DNA from: Hypsibius dujardini
Lineage: Eukaryota; Tardigrada; Eutardigrada; Parachela; Hypsibiidae
Length of the DNA: 20,532 nucleotides
Direction: 5' to 3'
NCBI GenBank assembly: GCA_001579985.1
Contig: LRSR01013198.1
Span: forward strand, 1-20,532
The position numbers and the translations under genes are program-made. Below the pieces are notes generated by a model that did no database searches, was not told the DNA's origin, and worked only from the letters and a program-made list of their open reading frames with translations. Shown here in pieces: positions 9,595 to 19,050 of this stretch (position 1 is its first letter; every line of letters begins with the position of its first letter).

Positions 9595-10517
9595 GAAACT
9601 GGCTATTGGGCTGGAGTTTCTCCGGCTGAATAGCCAAGTCATTATCCAGCCGGAGTTTCTCCGGCTGAGCAGCTTTAAGTCACTATCCAGCCGGACTTTT
9701 ACGGTTAAATAGGCCACCCACTGTTTAGCCGTTTTTTTTACCATTAATACAGAGAAATTCCTTTGTCGACTTTCTCTTTACTTGGCGTACATAAATACGG
9801 AATAACAAGGAGAGAAACTAGCGAATAATCGAAAAATAATGCGGTTACTCAACACCTAAAGATCTCGTTTTTTGGAGCAGTTATTTGGACATTCAGTTGC
9901 TTCGCGCCACGTTTTCGAGGAGCAGGAAAAATTAAGGTCCCGCCGATGATGATTTTTCGTTGCCATTCCCGCAAGCTGGTACTGTTGTCGTATTCTGCGG
10001 TCTCCGTTTTCTGGTTGAACTCCTTCGAGTGTTTGCCAACGCGGAAGACCAGACCTGTCTTCCTACACCATTCATCCCGAAACTGCTCAAACTCTTGCCC
10101 AGTTTTGAAAAGTTTTTCCCGTCTCCATTGAGCAGACAAAACGTTGTGAAAACACTCAAACGAAATACTATGAAGGATAAGTGGAAGACTCTCTACAAAT
10201 TTTGTTCGCGTGGGTTGTCGTCATTGAGATCTCGCTATTAGTCTCGTTAATATTGGAACTGGTATATACTCCTGGGTTTCTGCGGCTTCTGCGAAATTTT
10301 CACTGGAATTTCACCTAGTCCAATAATCCGCTTCAAAATTGACAGGTGGTCGCATATTGTGAAAAAAGTCCGGCCGAGCAGGCCAAATAGTGGCTTGCCC
10401 GTGCAGCCGGAGAAAATCCGACTGGATAGTGACTTGAAGCTGCTCAGCCGGAAAAACTCCGGCTGGATGGTGACTTGGCTATTCAACCGGAGAAACTCCG
10501 GCCGAACAGCTTTGACC
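9595..10517. mobile_element. Mutator-like (MULE-type) non-autonomous transposon, 923 bp
   Basis: Bounded by the 9-bp duplication TTGATTGTA. The terminal inverted repeats are about 140 bp: left 9595-9732, right about 10377-10517. Each arm is made of three ~40-bp subrepeats, each centred on a short palindrome: GCCGGAGTTTCTCCGGC at 9649-9665, variants at 9610-9626 and 9690-9705 on the left, and 10406-10422, 10447-10463 and 10487-10503 on the right. Long inverted ends plus a 9-bp duplication fit the MULE superfamily; P or hAT elements would give 8 bp. The interior is too short for a complete transposase. It inserted only 27 bp after the TauD stop codon, so it may supply or disrupt the 3' UTR and polyadenylation signal of that gene. 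Confidence 0.8.
9849..10139 (-). CDS. ORF inside the transposon, resembles N-terminal DNA-binding region of MULE/ZSWIM-type transposases
   Basis: A 96-codon frame on the minus strand within the 923-bp element. Residues near the start read FKTGQEFEQFRDEWCRKTG, followed by a HSKEFNQKTE segment. This resembles the FAR1/ZSWIM-like N-terminal module of MULE-derived proteins (a hydrophobic-acidic helix with a Trp-Cys pair, then a basic Ser/Asn segment). No MULE catalytic DDE core or SWIM finger is present. It may be a truncated leftover of the transposase or chance. The family match is from memory. Confidence 0.4.
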   Translation of the reverse strand: MSAQWRREKLFKTGQEFEQFRDEWCRKTGLVFRVGKHSKEFNQKTETAEYDNSTSLREWQRKIIIGGTLIFPAPRKRGAKQLNVQITAPKNEIFRC

Positions 10518-10526
10518 TTGATTGTA
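10518..10526. repeat. Right 9-bp target-site duplication (TTGATTGTA)
   Basis: Exact copy of 9586-9594, directly abutting the right inverted repeat. Confidence 0.85.
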
Positions 10527-12745
10527 ACGGGGAAGATTCAGCCCTCTAAATCTGACTATAACTGAAGCAGACGTACCGACTCCACACCGGACAGCCAGTT
10601 GACCACTCGACCACGCCCAACTTCGCCAGTCCTTCCGCTCTCCTCAATACGCTTTCATATATAATCATTGATTTCTGTAGATTATTCCGTCCGTCTCTCA
10701 TTTACCATTTTTAGTCTGGCTTTCCTTGATCGAAGTACCCTGTCATCCCATCTTTGCCATACGCCAGCTATACCTTTACGAATTTGTTTTATTACTCACT
10801 TAATGGAGAACTGCTGTCTCTGACGGCCATTAAGCCCTCAGCATTGATATGCCAAAAGGGTATAAAACCTCACTCCCCTGGCATGTCTCACTTCCGCTAC
10901 CATGTATTCAGTTATGGTACCTTTTTTTAATATAACTTGTCTTGTAATTGATAGTCATACCATTCAGTCTTTTAATGAATCCTATTATTCATAATAATTT
11001 TATTTTGTTGATGTCACCATGAAAACCAAGTGACAAGAAAAGAGAGAATGCCATGTGTGAGTTGAGGGACGGCGATCTTGGCGGAAACCGAGATGAGGGA
11101 TCGTTTAACGTAGCCGAGATTGGCGTAGAGCGCCTCCAGAAAAAAAAACCAAATTAAAAAAAATACTGCGTTGTTACTCAGATAATACGAAATTACGAAC
11201 TACCTAGAACGGCACGCATTTCTATTGCTCGGGATCGGACCCATGCTTCCTAAAAACGTTGCATTCAACCGCACCTCCACTACCTTATACTCGCGATCTC
11301 AAGGGGACAACTAAGCCTCGCCTCCTTCGGTATGGCCCTGCACTCGATTGAACGTTCAATCTGATTCACTCTTCTCTGATTGGGTCATTTCGTACAGGTT
11401 ACTCGTTATTCTCGATTGATTGATTGTACAGTCGGGATTTTTCGTGTATTTCTCCCTACAGTGGTAATTTGGTAAACGGCACTGAATAAGCACGGCCCGG
11501 GCTGATTAAAGTTTACGGGTAGGCCCCCCTTGAGATGGCGAGCGTACGGTATCTGACGGGAGGAAGGATCTTAAACAACTACAGTAATTGTGCGTCAAGT
11601 TGAGTGGGTCGCGGTCCTAACGGTTTGGAAACTGTAGGCGTTCACGCTAATATGCTCTTGTTTTTCAATTTTAAATTGCTGTAGTGGTGATAGTGGCCTT
11701 CGGCAATCCTTGCCAAGATCGGCCTTTTTTACTGTAAGTTCACCCGGATCCACCTTCTTTCGCGAGCATTTACAGTATCAGAATTTCTTTAAGAAACTCT
11801 ACTAACTAAGAAACTTCTTTCTACCTCTAAAAGAAATGGGAAATGGTCGCCTTTGATGAACCTCAGAAGCTCTCCATCAAAAGTCTTCATAATCTGCTGG
11901 TTTGCGACATGACCTGAACTCTATCCAGTACACTTTTGTCAATTATGAACACTGAAACCAGTACACGCGGTTTCTACCGTAATCCTTCAATGTTGATCAA
12001 GTAAGTGTTGGTGGTGGACTCTGTACAATGTATCAATGAGCACACCTGTTGCATACTGCACGTGGGCACAAGTTTATGAGTTAGAGAGATTTCGCAGGCT
12101 GACGTGAGATCTTTCATTCGCAAAGATTTTTGAATTACCAGTTACAATATTATAACTGAATACTTTATATTTAAACCACCCTCTGTAGTACTAGTAATGA
12201 AATGAAAATGAAATGAATTTCTCATAATGAAAAAGTATCAACCCTTGCACCAATGATACCAGGTGACTGGCAAGGGATCGTGAGGGTAGTAGACCGTCCG
12301 TCGGAGTGGGAATGAGCAGTGAATAGTCGAATTAAATTCAATGTTACTTCGACAATAATATTGTTGATGCTCTAAAATCGGTGACAAACACACTTTTGCT
12401 TGTAGCTTGATGCGACTCGTTAAGGTCTTTCTGATATATTTTTTAGTCGACATTGCATTAAGACTCTTGCAGGCGTTGGGGAACTATATGTCTGACTGTG
12501 CACTTCCCGCGCAAACATTTCAGTGCGCGATTAAACTGGCGATTTTAACGACCTACGAATCTCAGATTAAATATCCATGAAAAAATAGCGGACTAACTGA
12601 CGCTAAACTTTCACAGCACTCAGCATCCAAACAATCTATCCTGCTGGTTTGATTCTTGATCATTCTTTTCGGGGCAGGCTTCTATTCTTTCGTAGCAGCG
12701 CTGTGTGCACTCAGCACTCAGCTCAACAGCGAGTTTGCGGCAAAA
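10527..12745. other. 2.2-kb intergenic region with no supported gene
   Basis: No frame with family resemblance or credible exon structure was found. Noted here: a TATA-like GGGTATAAAACC at 10859-10870 followed by very short open frames from ATGs at 10883 and 10901 (15 and 30 codons); an A-rich tract at 11143-11163; TACAGTGGTAATTTGG near 11458, similar to Tc1/pogo transposon ends; and a weak B-box-like GGATCGGACCC near 11232. The last 100-200 bp are presumably promoter and 5' UTR of the downstream transporter, but no clear core element was recognised. Confidence 0.5.
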
Positions 12746-13817
12746 ATGGAACCGAACCCTTCCTTTTCCAAACCCCAGCGACTAACATGGAACCTCTCGT
12801 TCACCATTTTCGTCGTGACTTTAGGCACATGGTACGCCGGGGGCTTCTTCAATATGGCACTCAACGTCCCGCAGACTTACATTGTCAGTTGGATCAGATG
12901 GGTGGAATGCGGCCGGCATCCGGTTCACGACAACCACACCAGCAGTTTCATCCTTTGGTGCAACACCCTTACCGACGAGGAGGCACCCTTCATGCTGCGT
13001 GACAACATCAAACTCAACACCATTTGGGCCGTCTTGAGTTCGACCTACGGAATCGGGACCCTGGTTGCGAACTTTGCCTCCACGGTCGTCATCCGTCGAA
13101 TGGGTCTAATTGGCAGTTTTTGGTTCGGAAATGCGGTGTTCGTTGTGGGATCGATTCTCTCGGCCCTCATCTGCTTCTTCCATCACTATGAACTACTCCT
13201 GGTGGGTCGTCTGCTGTGCGGACTCTCGCAGGGCACGACCGGAGTAGCCTCTCTAATCTACATCTCCGAGGTTACACCGGTCCGACTCCGTGGAGCTGTG
13301 AGCACGTTCCCCATTATAATGATGGTGATGGGGATGTTGACGGCCAATGTCTTAGGCCTGCCGTTTCTGCTGGGTACGGAGGAGCGATGGTTCATGTTGA
13401 TAACCATACAAGGGATACCGGTACTGGTAATGTGCGCTTTTCTGCCATTTTGCCCAGACAGTCCGCGGCGGCTGTTTCTAACCGTCGGGAACAAGGAAGG
13501 AGCCGTGCGAGCGCTGGTGTGGTTACGGGGCACAACAGATGTCCACGTTGAGATTGATCAGATGAATAGGGAGCAGACGATGATGAAGGAAGATAGTGGA
13601 AAAGACGATCACAAGCCAGTGACTTTAATGGGGATCTTCCGGGACCGGTATTTGCGAAATATCTTTTGGATGTGTGCGGTGCCTATGTTTGCGAAGCAAT
13701 TCTCAGGTAATTCTTCATACTGCCGGAGAGCTGTTCTAGAAGGAGCCCTATAGAAAAGTTCAAAACCACGGTATACAAGCAAAGTAAGCAAACCAATAGG
13801 CAAGCAAACAGACAGCC

Positions 13818-13870
<53 letters not shown>

Positions 13871-14063
13871 CATACACAAACAAACGGACAGACAAGCAGA
13901 CACACAGATAGACACACAGACACACATGCATCAGACAGACAGATGGACAGACAAGCAGACACACAGATAGACACACGGACACACATGCAGCAGACAGACA
14001 GATAGACAGACAGGCAGATAGACAGACAGACAGACAAACATACAGACAGATAGACAGGCAGGC

Positions 14064-14110
<47 letters not shown>

Positions 14111-14815
14111 TAAACTCCTAAACACACAGACACACAGATAGATACGTAGACAGGCACGCATACAGGTACAGAGGCAGACGTGACGTACTTGCAAAAATTG
14201 TAGTAGATAGATAATAACAGAGCAAATACTTTTTTTTCAGGTTACATGTGTATTTTTTACTATTCCACTTCAATTTTCAACGGTGTGGGCCTTGACCATC
14301 TCTATTCTGGCATTGCAACCTGCGGCGTCTGGGCCACCTACCTAGTCTTCTCCCTCGTCTCAATGGCTCTCGTTGATAGAGCTGGTCGGAAAACCCTCCT
14401 GCTGATTAGCCATACCGGTATGATCATCGGAATGTCACTGTTCACGGTCTTCATGGTGCTATCCGGACGATACCAACTCGACTGGGCGAAATTTGGTTGT
14501 GCAGGCAGCTTGTTCTTCTACATCGCTTCCTACGCGATTGCGTCCGGATCGATTCCGTTCTTCCTACCAAACGAAATGTTTCCGCAAAACGCACGCACTG
14601 CGGCCCAAACGTGGAATGGGGTGTTGTGTTCTGGACTGGGACTGATCACATCGATGCTCTTTCCGATCGTCGTGTTTCTGCTAGAAGAGTATACTTTTTT
14701 GATTTTTGTAGCTTCGATGGCGTTGGCTACGGTATACCTGATTTGGAAGCTGCCCGAAACCAAGGGCAAGTCAATCGACGAAATACAGACTTTGCTACGA
14801 CGTCGTCTGAGATAA
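12746..14815 (+). CDS. GLUT-like MFS facilitative sugar transporter, two exons
   Basis: Exons 12746-13706 and 14241-14815 join in phase 1 to 512 codons (511 aa plus TAA), close to the ~490-520 aa of the SLC2 family. Family marks: a large first outer loop with an NHT sequon; GRLLCGLSQG in the fourth helix region; EVTPVRLRGA; PFCPDSPRR before the central cytosolic loop; KQFSG..(intron)..FYYSTSIF at helix 7; DRAGRKT after helix 8; PETKGKS near the C-terminus. Twelve hydrophobic segments are apparent. The protein would be a plasma-membrane carrier. Several residues that bind glucose in human GLUT1 are changed: the Gln161 position is Ile190, Gln282 is Lys317 and Asn288 is Met323. The helix 2-3 RxGRR motif is degenerate (RRMGLIG). 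Substrate is therefore uncertain. The ATG at 12746 (A at -3, G at +4) is the first in frame; upstream in-frame codons stay open to 12656 but have no ATG. Confidence 0.88.
13803..14175 (+). repeat. (CAGA)n microsatellite in transporter intron
   Basis: Long CAGA arrays at about 13817-13870 and 14075-14106, joined by imperfect CAGA/CACA/GATA sequence, fill most of the 534-bp intron 13707-14240 (donor CAG|GTAATT, acceptor TTTTTTTCAG|G). Relative to the gene the repeat is purine-rich, the opposite orientation to the CTGT arrays in the other two genes. The Cys/Val/Ser-rich minus-strand frames here are artefacts. Confidence 0.92.
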
Positions 14816-14887
14816 AAAAGTTTTTCATTTCGTTGAATTTTTGTCTCACAAGTTGCCGCTGTCATTGCAGCCGCAAGAGTGCATCGT

Positions 14888-14893
14888 AATAAA
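14888..14893 (+). promoter_or_regulatory. Polyadenylation signal AATAAA for the transporter
   Basis: AATAAA lies 73 nt after the stop codon of the GLUT-like gene, followed by T-rich and GT-containing sequence around 14905-14925. This is the spacing expected of a short 3' UTR. Confidence 0.65.
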
Positions 14894-14921
14894 AATTCAA
14901 TACTCGTAGTAGACCTGTTTT

Positions 14922-14945
14922 ACTGTACAGGGTAGTTAGTACAGT
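14922..14945. repeat. ACTGTAC / GTACAGT inverted repeat
   Basis: Perfect 7-bp arms (14922-14928 and 14939-14945) with a 10-base spacer. The right arm is part of the 9-mer TAGTACAGT, found at several other places in the window. Confidence 0.5.
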
Positions 14946-14955
14946 TATAACTGCT

Positions 14956-14997
14956 GCCGCTCCGTTGCCGCTCCGTTGCCGCTCCGTTGCCGCTCCG
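14956..14997. repeat. 11-bp tandem repeat, about 3.8 copies
   Basis: GCCGCTCCGTT is repeated head to tail in the convergent spacer between the transporter and the GPCR. It is GC-rich against a more AT-rich background. Confidence 0.85.
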
Positions 14998-15646
14998 CGC
15001 GGGGAGAGGGTTTTCTGCTCTAGTACAGTGCAATGCAGTTGTGGGTTTGGCGGCAAGGAATGGTGCGCCCTAAATAACAGACCGACCGTCGCCTCCCACC
15101 CCTTGCCATACTGCCGATTCATCTATTGTATGTATTATATGTATCCCTGTCTGTTTCCTCCAATCATCCCGAGAGCTTTTTCGTTATTTTTCCGATTATT
15201 ATTTTGTTATGACTATGCGTGGCCGCTAGGATGGCGTCTTCTGTTTTTCCGCCCACACCACTAGTAATTCCATCGAAATGGGGTCAAAGGGTGTTCTTTT
15301 GCCCGATGGCTCCCAGTAAACTGCGCTCATCCCTCAGGCCTCGGCGTCTGCATAAAAGTGCAAAATACGGGCGGCAATAACATAACTGTCCTGTACAGTG
15401 TTGAATGGAAAAACAGTCAAGACGTGCAGTGCTCAAGCGGAGGCGGGAAATTGGGCCAAACGAAGAGAATCCATTATGCATGCCATTGTAATGCTATAGA
15501 GCCGGATGAGGTGGGAGCGGAACAGATACGTGCTGTTACATGGCCAATTTTCACCGAAATTATTTCCACACATTGAAGAAAAGCAAACAGCGAAATAGCC
15601 CACATGAAACCCTTCACCGGATCGAGCCAAATCTTTACCGTGTTGA
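14998..15646. other. Convergent intergenic spacer
   Basis: The spacer between the 3' ends of the plus-strand transporter and the minus-strand GPCR. It carries TAGTACAGTG at 15021 and TGTACAGTG near 15393. Frames here lack family resemblance. No AATAAA on the minus strand was seen close to the GPCR stop. Confidence 0.5.
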
Positions 15647-16742
15647 TTACCAGCGCGAGTGGCGCGACGTGCGTGATGGTATTGTACCGCTGGAGAAAAA
15701 CAGTTTAGCCCCGTTCCGGTAGTCTTTGTTCAGGGCCAAGAAAATAATCTGCAGAAAGGTTAACACACATTTAAGAAAGCTATTGACGCTAAGGCTTTGG
15801 AGATGGCTCGCTCCCGGGACCCTCACTTACCGGTGTGAAGGAGTATTGTATCCAACTGAGGAGCCAGAGGTAGATGCTCAGGGCGGGATATCTCACCGAA
15901 ATCACGATCAGCGGTTGCACCAAGGACGCGACCTGCGAGACCAAGGAAACGGCAAAACATCCCAGCATCATCAAGGAGGCTCGCGTCTGTCGCTCCGACA
16001 TCACGGTGTCATGAACTGCTGCTGGCCACGCTGCGACCACGGTGCGTCGCGATCGGCGAACCCACGCCAGTTTCCCGAGCACCGAAAACGCAGCAAGACC
16101 CATCAACACCAGCGGCAACGTGAAGGTAATCGAAAACATGATGCGGAAGGTTGAGTTTCGAATGGCAAGGAAACAAGTACCCAGCGGGGTGGGTTTGTAG
16201 CTAGCCAGGTAGTCCAGCGTGGGGAATAACGCCAGCCACGTCGCGTTGAGCCAGATTAGCGCCAGAGCGAGAAACTGGACGGACTTGCGGATGATGTACC
16301 GATAGTGGATCGGGAAGAAGACCGCCACGATACGGTTCATGGCCAACAGGGCGTCGCTCCAGCTGACTAGGTTGTTGAAGGCAACGTGGAGGACGTGCCG
16401 ATAGCGGCACGCTCCGCAATCGATGTCGAAGAGACGGTAGGCTCGGTTGATGTAGTAGATGATCACCGGGAATGTCACAGAACACAGGGCCAAGTGACAG
16501 AGGAGAAGATGCGCCACAAAAATTCCCGCTCCGGCACGGAGGGCTGGCTGTCGGAGGACGACAATCAGGACGAAGAGGTTGCTCACCGTTCCGAGCAGAC
16601 TGAGCAAAGCTGCCAGGTACTGCCAGACCAATAAGGTTGAGTCGGAAGAAGCCGCGGTGGGGACAAGCGATTTATTCACGGCGGAACTGCAAAACGTTGC
16701 GGTGTGGGCCGTTGAGGCATTTTCTGACCAGCTGAAATTCAT
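15647..16742 (-). CDS. Rhodopsin-family (class A) orphan-type GPCR, two exons
   Basis: On the minus strand, exon 1 is 16742-15831 (304 codons, phase 0), the intron 15830-15749 (GTAAGT...CTGCAG), and exon 2 15748-15647 (33 aa plus TAA), giving 337 aa. Seven hydrophobic segments lie near residues 38-63, 73-98, 113-135, 157-178, 201-225, 255-281 and 287-309. The extracellular N-terminus has three sequons (Asn3, Asn8, Asn23). Helix 1 has the conserved Asn55 (GTVSN). Cys109 or Cys112 and Cys190 suit the helix 3-loop 2 disulfide. The helix 3 DRY is NRI (136-138), helix 6 lacks CWxP, and the helix 7 NPxxY reads TPIIF, completed only by exon 2. The tail LNKDYRNGAKLF suits helix 8. It is a plasma-membrane receptor of unknown ligand. 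The splice is supported because reading on past 15831 gives a low-complexity tail instead of helix 7. Confidence 0.85.
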
Positions 16743-16823
16743 GATTTGCTCTGGGGTCGCAATGAAGCAGATGTGAACGGGGGAATGGCAAGGTAGTAAT
16801 AAGCCTAAATCCAGGTTACTACG

Positions 16824-16834
16824 TTTTATATAAA
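16824..16834 (-). promoter_or_regulatory. TATA box upstream of the GPCR
   Basis: TTTATATAAA, read TATATAAAA on the minus strand, lies about 85 bp before the GPCR ATG. This implies a transcription start near 16800 and a 5' UTR of about 55-60 nt. It is the clearest core promoter element in the window. Confidence 0.55.
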
Positions 16835-17116
16835 CGCCTGTTTTGCCGCTCTTATTTTAAGTAAGCGGGGTGTAAGTTTCCGGAAGCACACGTCCATTAA
16901 CCTTTAGGTAGTACCACAGATATAAGACATGGGTCCCTAGCTTAATACCTCTGACGTAAGATAACGTTAGAATGCTGACGACAGTTGACGCAAATGTGTT
17001 TATACGCAACATGAAGCTAATTATTGGTGTTATTTTGCTGAACGCATTACAGTTGGGCTATTATTACTTTCTATTCTAATTATATATATGGTACGGTATT
17101 TACGTGTAAGTAATAA
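16835..17116. other. Spacer upstream of GPCR, nothing else supported
   Basis: AT-rich non-coding sequence between the GPCR TATA box and the third MITE. No frame or repeat of note apart from an ATATATAT stretch near 17080-17088. Confidence 0.5.
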
Positions 17117-17380
17117 TAGTAATTGACCCATGTTGATTAAGTTTAATAAAGCCGGGGCATTCCGCCTCCTCGTTTGGTTGGGCAACAGTCCCTCTCTCTG
17201 ACCTGTGGTCCCTATTCTCTTTGTGGGCTTCCGCCTTGGCGGAAAGGCGGAAAGGCGGAAAGGCGGAAGCCCACAGAGGGAATAGTGACCGTATGTTAGA
17301 GAGAGGGACTGCTGCCCAGTTAAACGACGAGGAAGAATGCCCCGGCTGCATAAAGGTTAATTAACATTGGTCAATTACTA
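17117..17380. mobile_element. Foldback MITE 3 (264 bp) with TA ends
   Basis: The left end TAGTAATTGACC and right end GGTCAATTACTA are inverted, giving a TA target on both sides. Arms of about 115 bp pair with moderate divergence: GCCGGGGCATTC against GAATGCCCCGGC, CAGTCCCTCTCTCT against AGAGAGAGGGACTG, and GTGGGCTTCCGC against GCGGAAGCCCAC. The loop is an 8-bp tandem array. It is non-autonomous and has no transposase. It lies between the divergent GPCR and LRR genes. Confidence 0.75.
17238..17268. repeat. GGCGGAAA tandem repeat at the hairpin apex
   Basis: About four head-to-tail copies of GGCGGAAA sit at the centre of MITE 3. The preceding CCGCC can pair with any of the copies, so the hairpin can slip between registers. 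Confidence 0.8.
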
Positions 17381-18083
17381 GTAAATGCACACACTGAATT
17401 TTTCAGATTTGAGTCATTGATGTAATAGCAAAAATTACATAGCTACATTTGCTACACAGCTGTTCATCAAGCAATGAACGACATAGCAGCTCCCGTCGAA
17501 ACTGGCGCTACAATCTAAAGGCCTGAACTTGTAATGAAGTACTGATGATCGGGCTTTCACGTTCATCAGGTTCATGTTTGCTACAGGATCACACTAACCA
17601 CAGGTAAATTCTGTCTTGCCCTACCCAGTTACAACCTGTCAACGCTAGACCTTGCCAAACAATGAGGTAAAATTTGCAAATAACAAATAACATTTGGCAT
17701 AGGAGAGATTGATAGTTCCTGTTGAAAATGAGCGGGCTTGGAGGGTCAGGTCGGTGTCAAATTTCGATGCCCAATTCCCGCCTGCGCAAACCGGCTTGTT
17801 CGCGTGTTTTTTTCGTGCCGTATCGGTTGATAATCCTACCGCTGTTTCGTAACACCGCGTTTCAAGGTGGAATTTATGCCATCATCATATCTCAACACAG
17901 GGAGAGACCCGGGAAATGGCAGATTAATTTATTGCGGCGAATGCCGGTAGGCAAGTTTCGCTCATCGTGCCGTGGGCCCCGAGGCGTTGTTGATAAAAAC
18001 GGTACGCGTGAAGAAAAACTACACGCGGTTTAAAAGGAAATAGAGGCAGGAAAAAAGTCAAGATTGGAGTAGTGATTGTGTGT
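17381..18083. other. Divergent-promoter spacer upstream of the LRR gene
   Basis: No recognisable gene. A 102-codon frame from the ATG at 17728 to 18033 shows no domain features. A TATA-like GTTTAAAAGG at 18026-18035 lies about 55 bp before the LRR start codon and could be its core promoter, but this is weak. Confidence 0.4.
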
Positions 18084-19050
18084 ATGACATGCGCCATGCT
18101 CCACACGAAACTTCTCGCCGTAGCTCTGACATGGCTCTCCTTATCGCCGCACTGGACGGAGGGGAAATGCTCTCGACTCCCGTCCGGCTACTGCTGGGTC
18201 AACTGTCTGCAGGAAATATTTGACGTAATCTGTAATGGAGTCACGTCGGAAATGATACGCACCGACATTGGAGTGTTCACCGACACGCCCCAGCAGCTGA
18301 GACTGTACATTTGGTCCTCACCCGCGATCACGCGTCTCTCAGCGGACGTCTTCCGTTTAGTGCGGACGCAACTGTTGACCATCGACTTGCAGGACGTTAC
18401 ATCTCTCGACACCTTTCCCGAGCTGCAAAACGTCGTCAACCTTCAACGATTAACCATTTGGAATAGTCCTCGGCTTTACACCTTGCCGTTGGAATTGCTG
18501 CCTCAGGGGCTAAACCGATTGGAATTGAACATGGTGGGAATCAGCCATTTCGACAATGACTTCGGCAATCTGGTGACGTTGCCCAATGTCACCATGTTCT
18601 CCATCCGCAACATCACCCTCCGGTATTGGCAGAAAAACTTTTTGGACACCTTCCCCAAAATTTCGAGGTTGGAAATTTCCGATTGCCGCGTTGACATCAC
18701 GGAGGCTTCTCTTGGCGGGAAGGCGGTGGCGAAGGTCCAAACCATCACGTCGTTGCGGTTGTACCATAATGTCTTTTTCCCTGAAACCCGAATTAATTCC
18801 ATTAAATTTTTTGGCACGCTGATTGAGTCGCTGGTCGTGCGAGCCGGTGCAACTGTGGATATTGGAATGAACGACTTGACAGTCACGGACGATGGGCTCG
18901 AACGTATACGGGGGTTCAAGGGATCCAGACAGTTTCAGATGCCCGGAAACGCCCTGGTTGCACAGCGGAATAAAATAGATTCCATGCTGGATGGATACGA
19001 TTATTTGGAAGAACTGGACATGAGCCGTACAAAGCTTGTTGCGGTTCGAG
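18084..19050 (+). CDS. Leucine-rich-repeat extracellular protein, first coding exon (gene continues past window)
   Basis: An open exon of 322 codons plus one base ends at donor CGAG|GTGAGC (19050/19051). The second in-frame ATG (18096, G at -3) begins MLHTKLLAVALTWLSLS, a good signal peptide; the first ATG (18084) has a poor context and adds four residues. Next comes an LRRNT-like cysteine cap (Cys29, Cys37, Cys41, Cys50 counted from 18084). Irregular leucine-rich repeats follow from about residue 70 to the end (LRLYIWSS, LQRLTIWNSPRLYTLP, LNRLELNMVGISHF, ISRLEISDC, ITSLRLYHN, LEELDMSRTKL). It is probably a secreted or single-pass membrane protein for adhesion or recognition, but no TIR, Ig or membrane segment is in view. 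No further exon was found in the 1.48 kb to the window edge, which is mostly repeat. Confidence 0.75.

Noticed and set aside
11190-11345. tRNA-like stretch on the minus strand with a B-box-like GGTCCGATCCC
   Set aside because: No 5-bp anticodon stem with a 7-base loop, no matching acceptor stem and no A-rich tail in the right place; at most a weak SINE-like trace.
11060-11740. Possible inverted pair GGCGATCTTGGCGG / TTGCCAAGATCGGCC as ends of another element
   Set aside because: Only about ten bases match and the flanks do not pair.
12656-12745. N-terminal extension of the transporter
   Set aside because: The frame is open but has no ATG before 12746, which has a strong start context and gives the usual family length.
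13609-14194. Long minus-strand frames rich in CLSVCLS
   Set aside because: Translation of the CAGA microsatellite in the transporter intron; no start context or non-repeat domain.
14965-15264. 99-codon plus-strand frame after the transporter
   Set aside because: Starts in the 11-bp tandem repeat, has no recognisable domain and no codon-like pattern.
17728-18033. 102-codon frame upstream of the LRR gene
   Set aside because: No hydrophobic, repeat or domain pattern, and it overlaps the probable promoter of the LRR gene.
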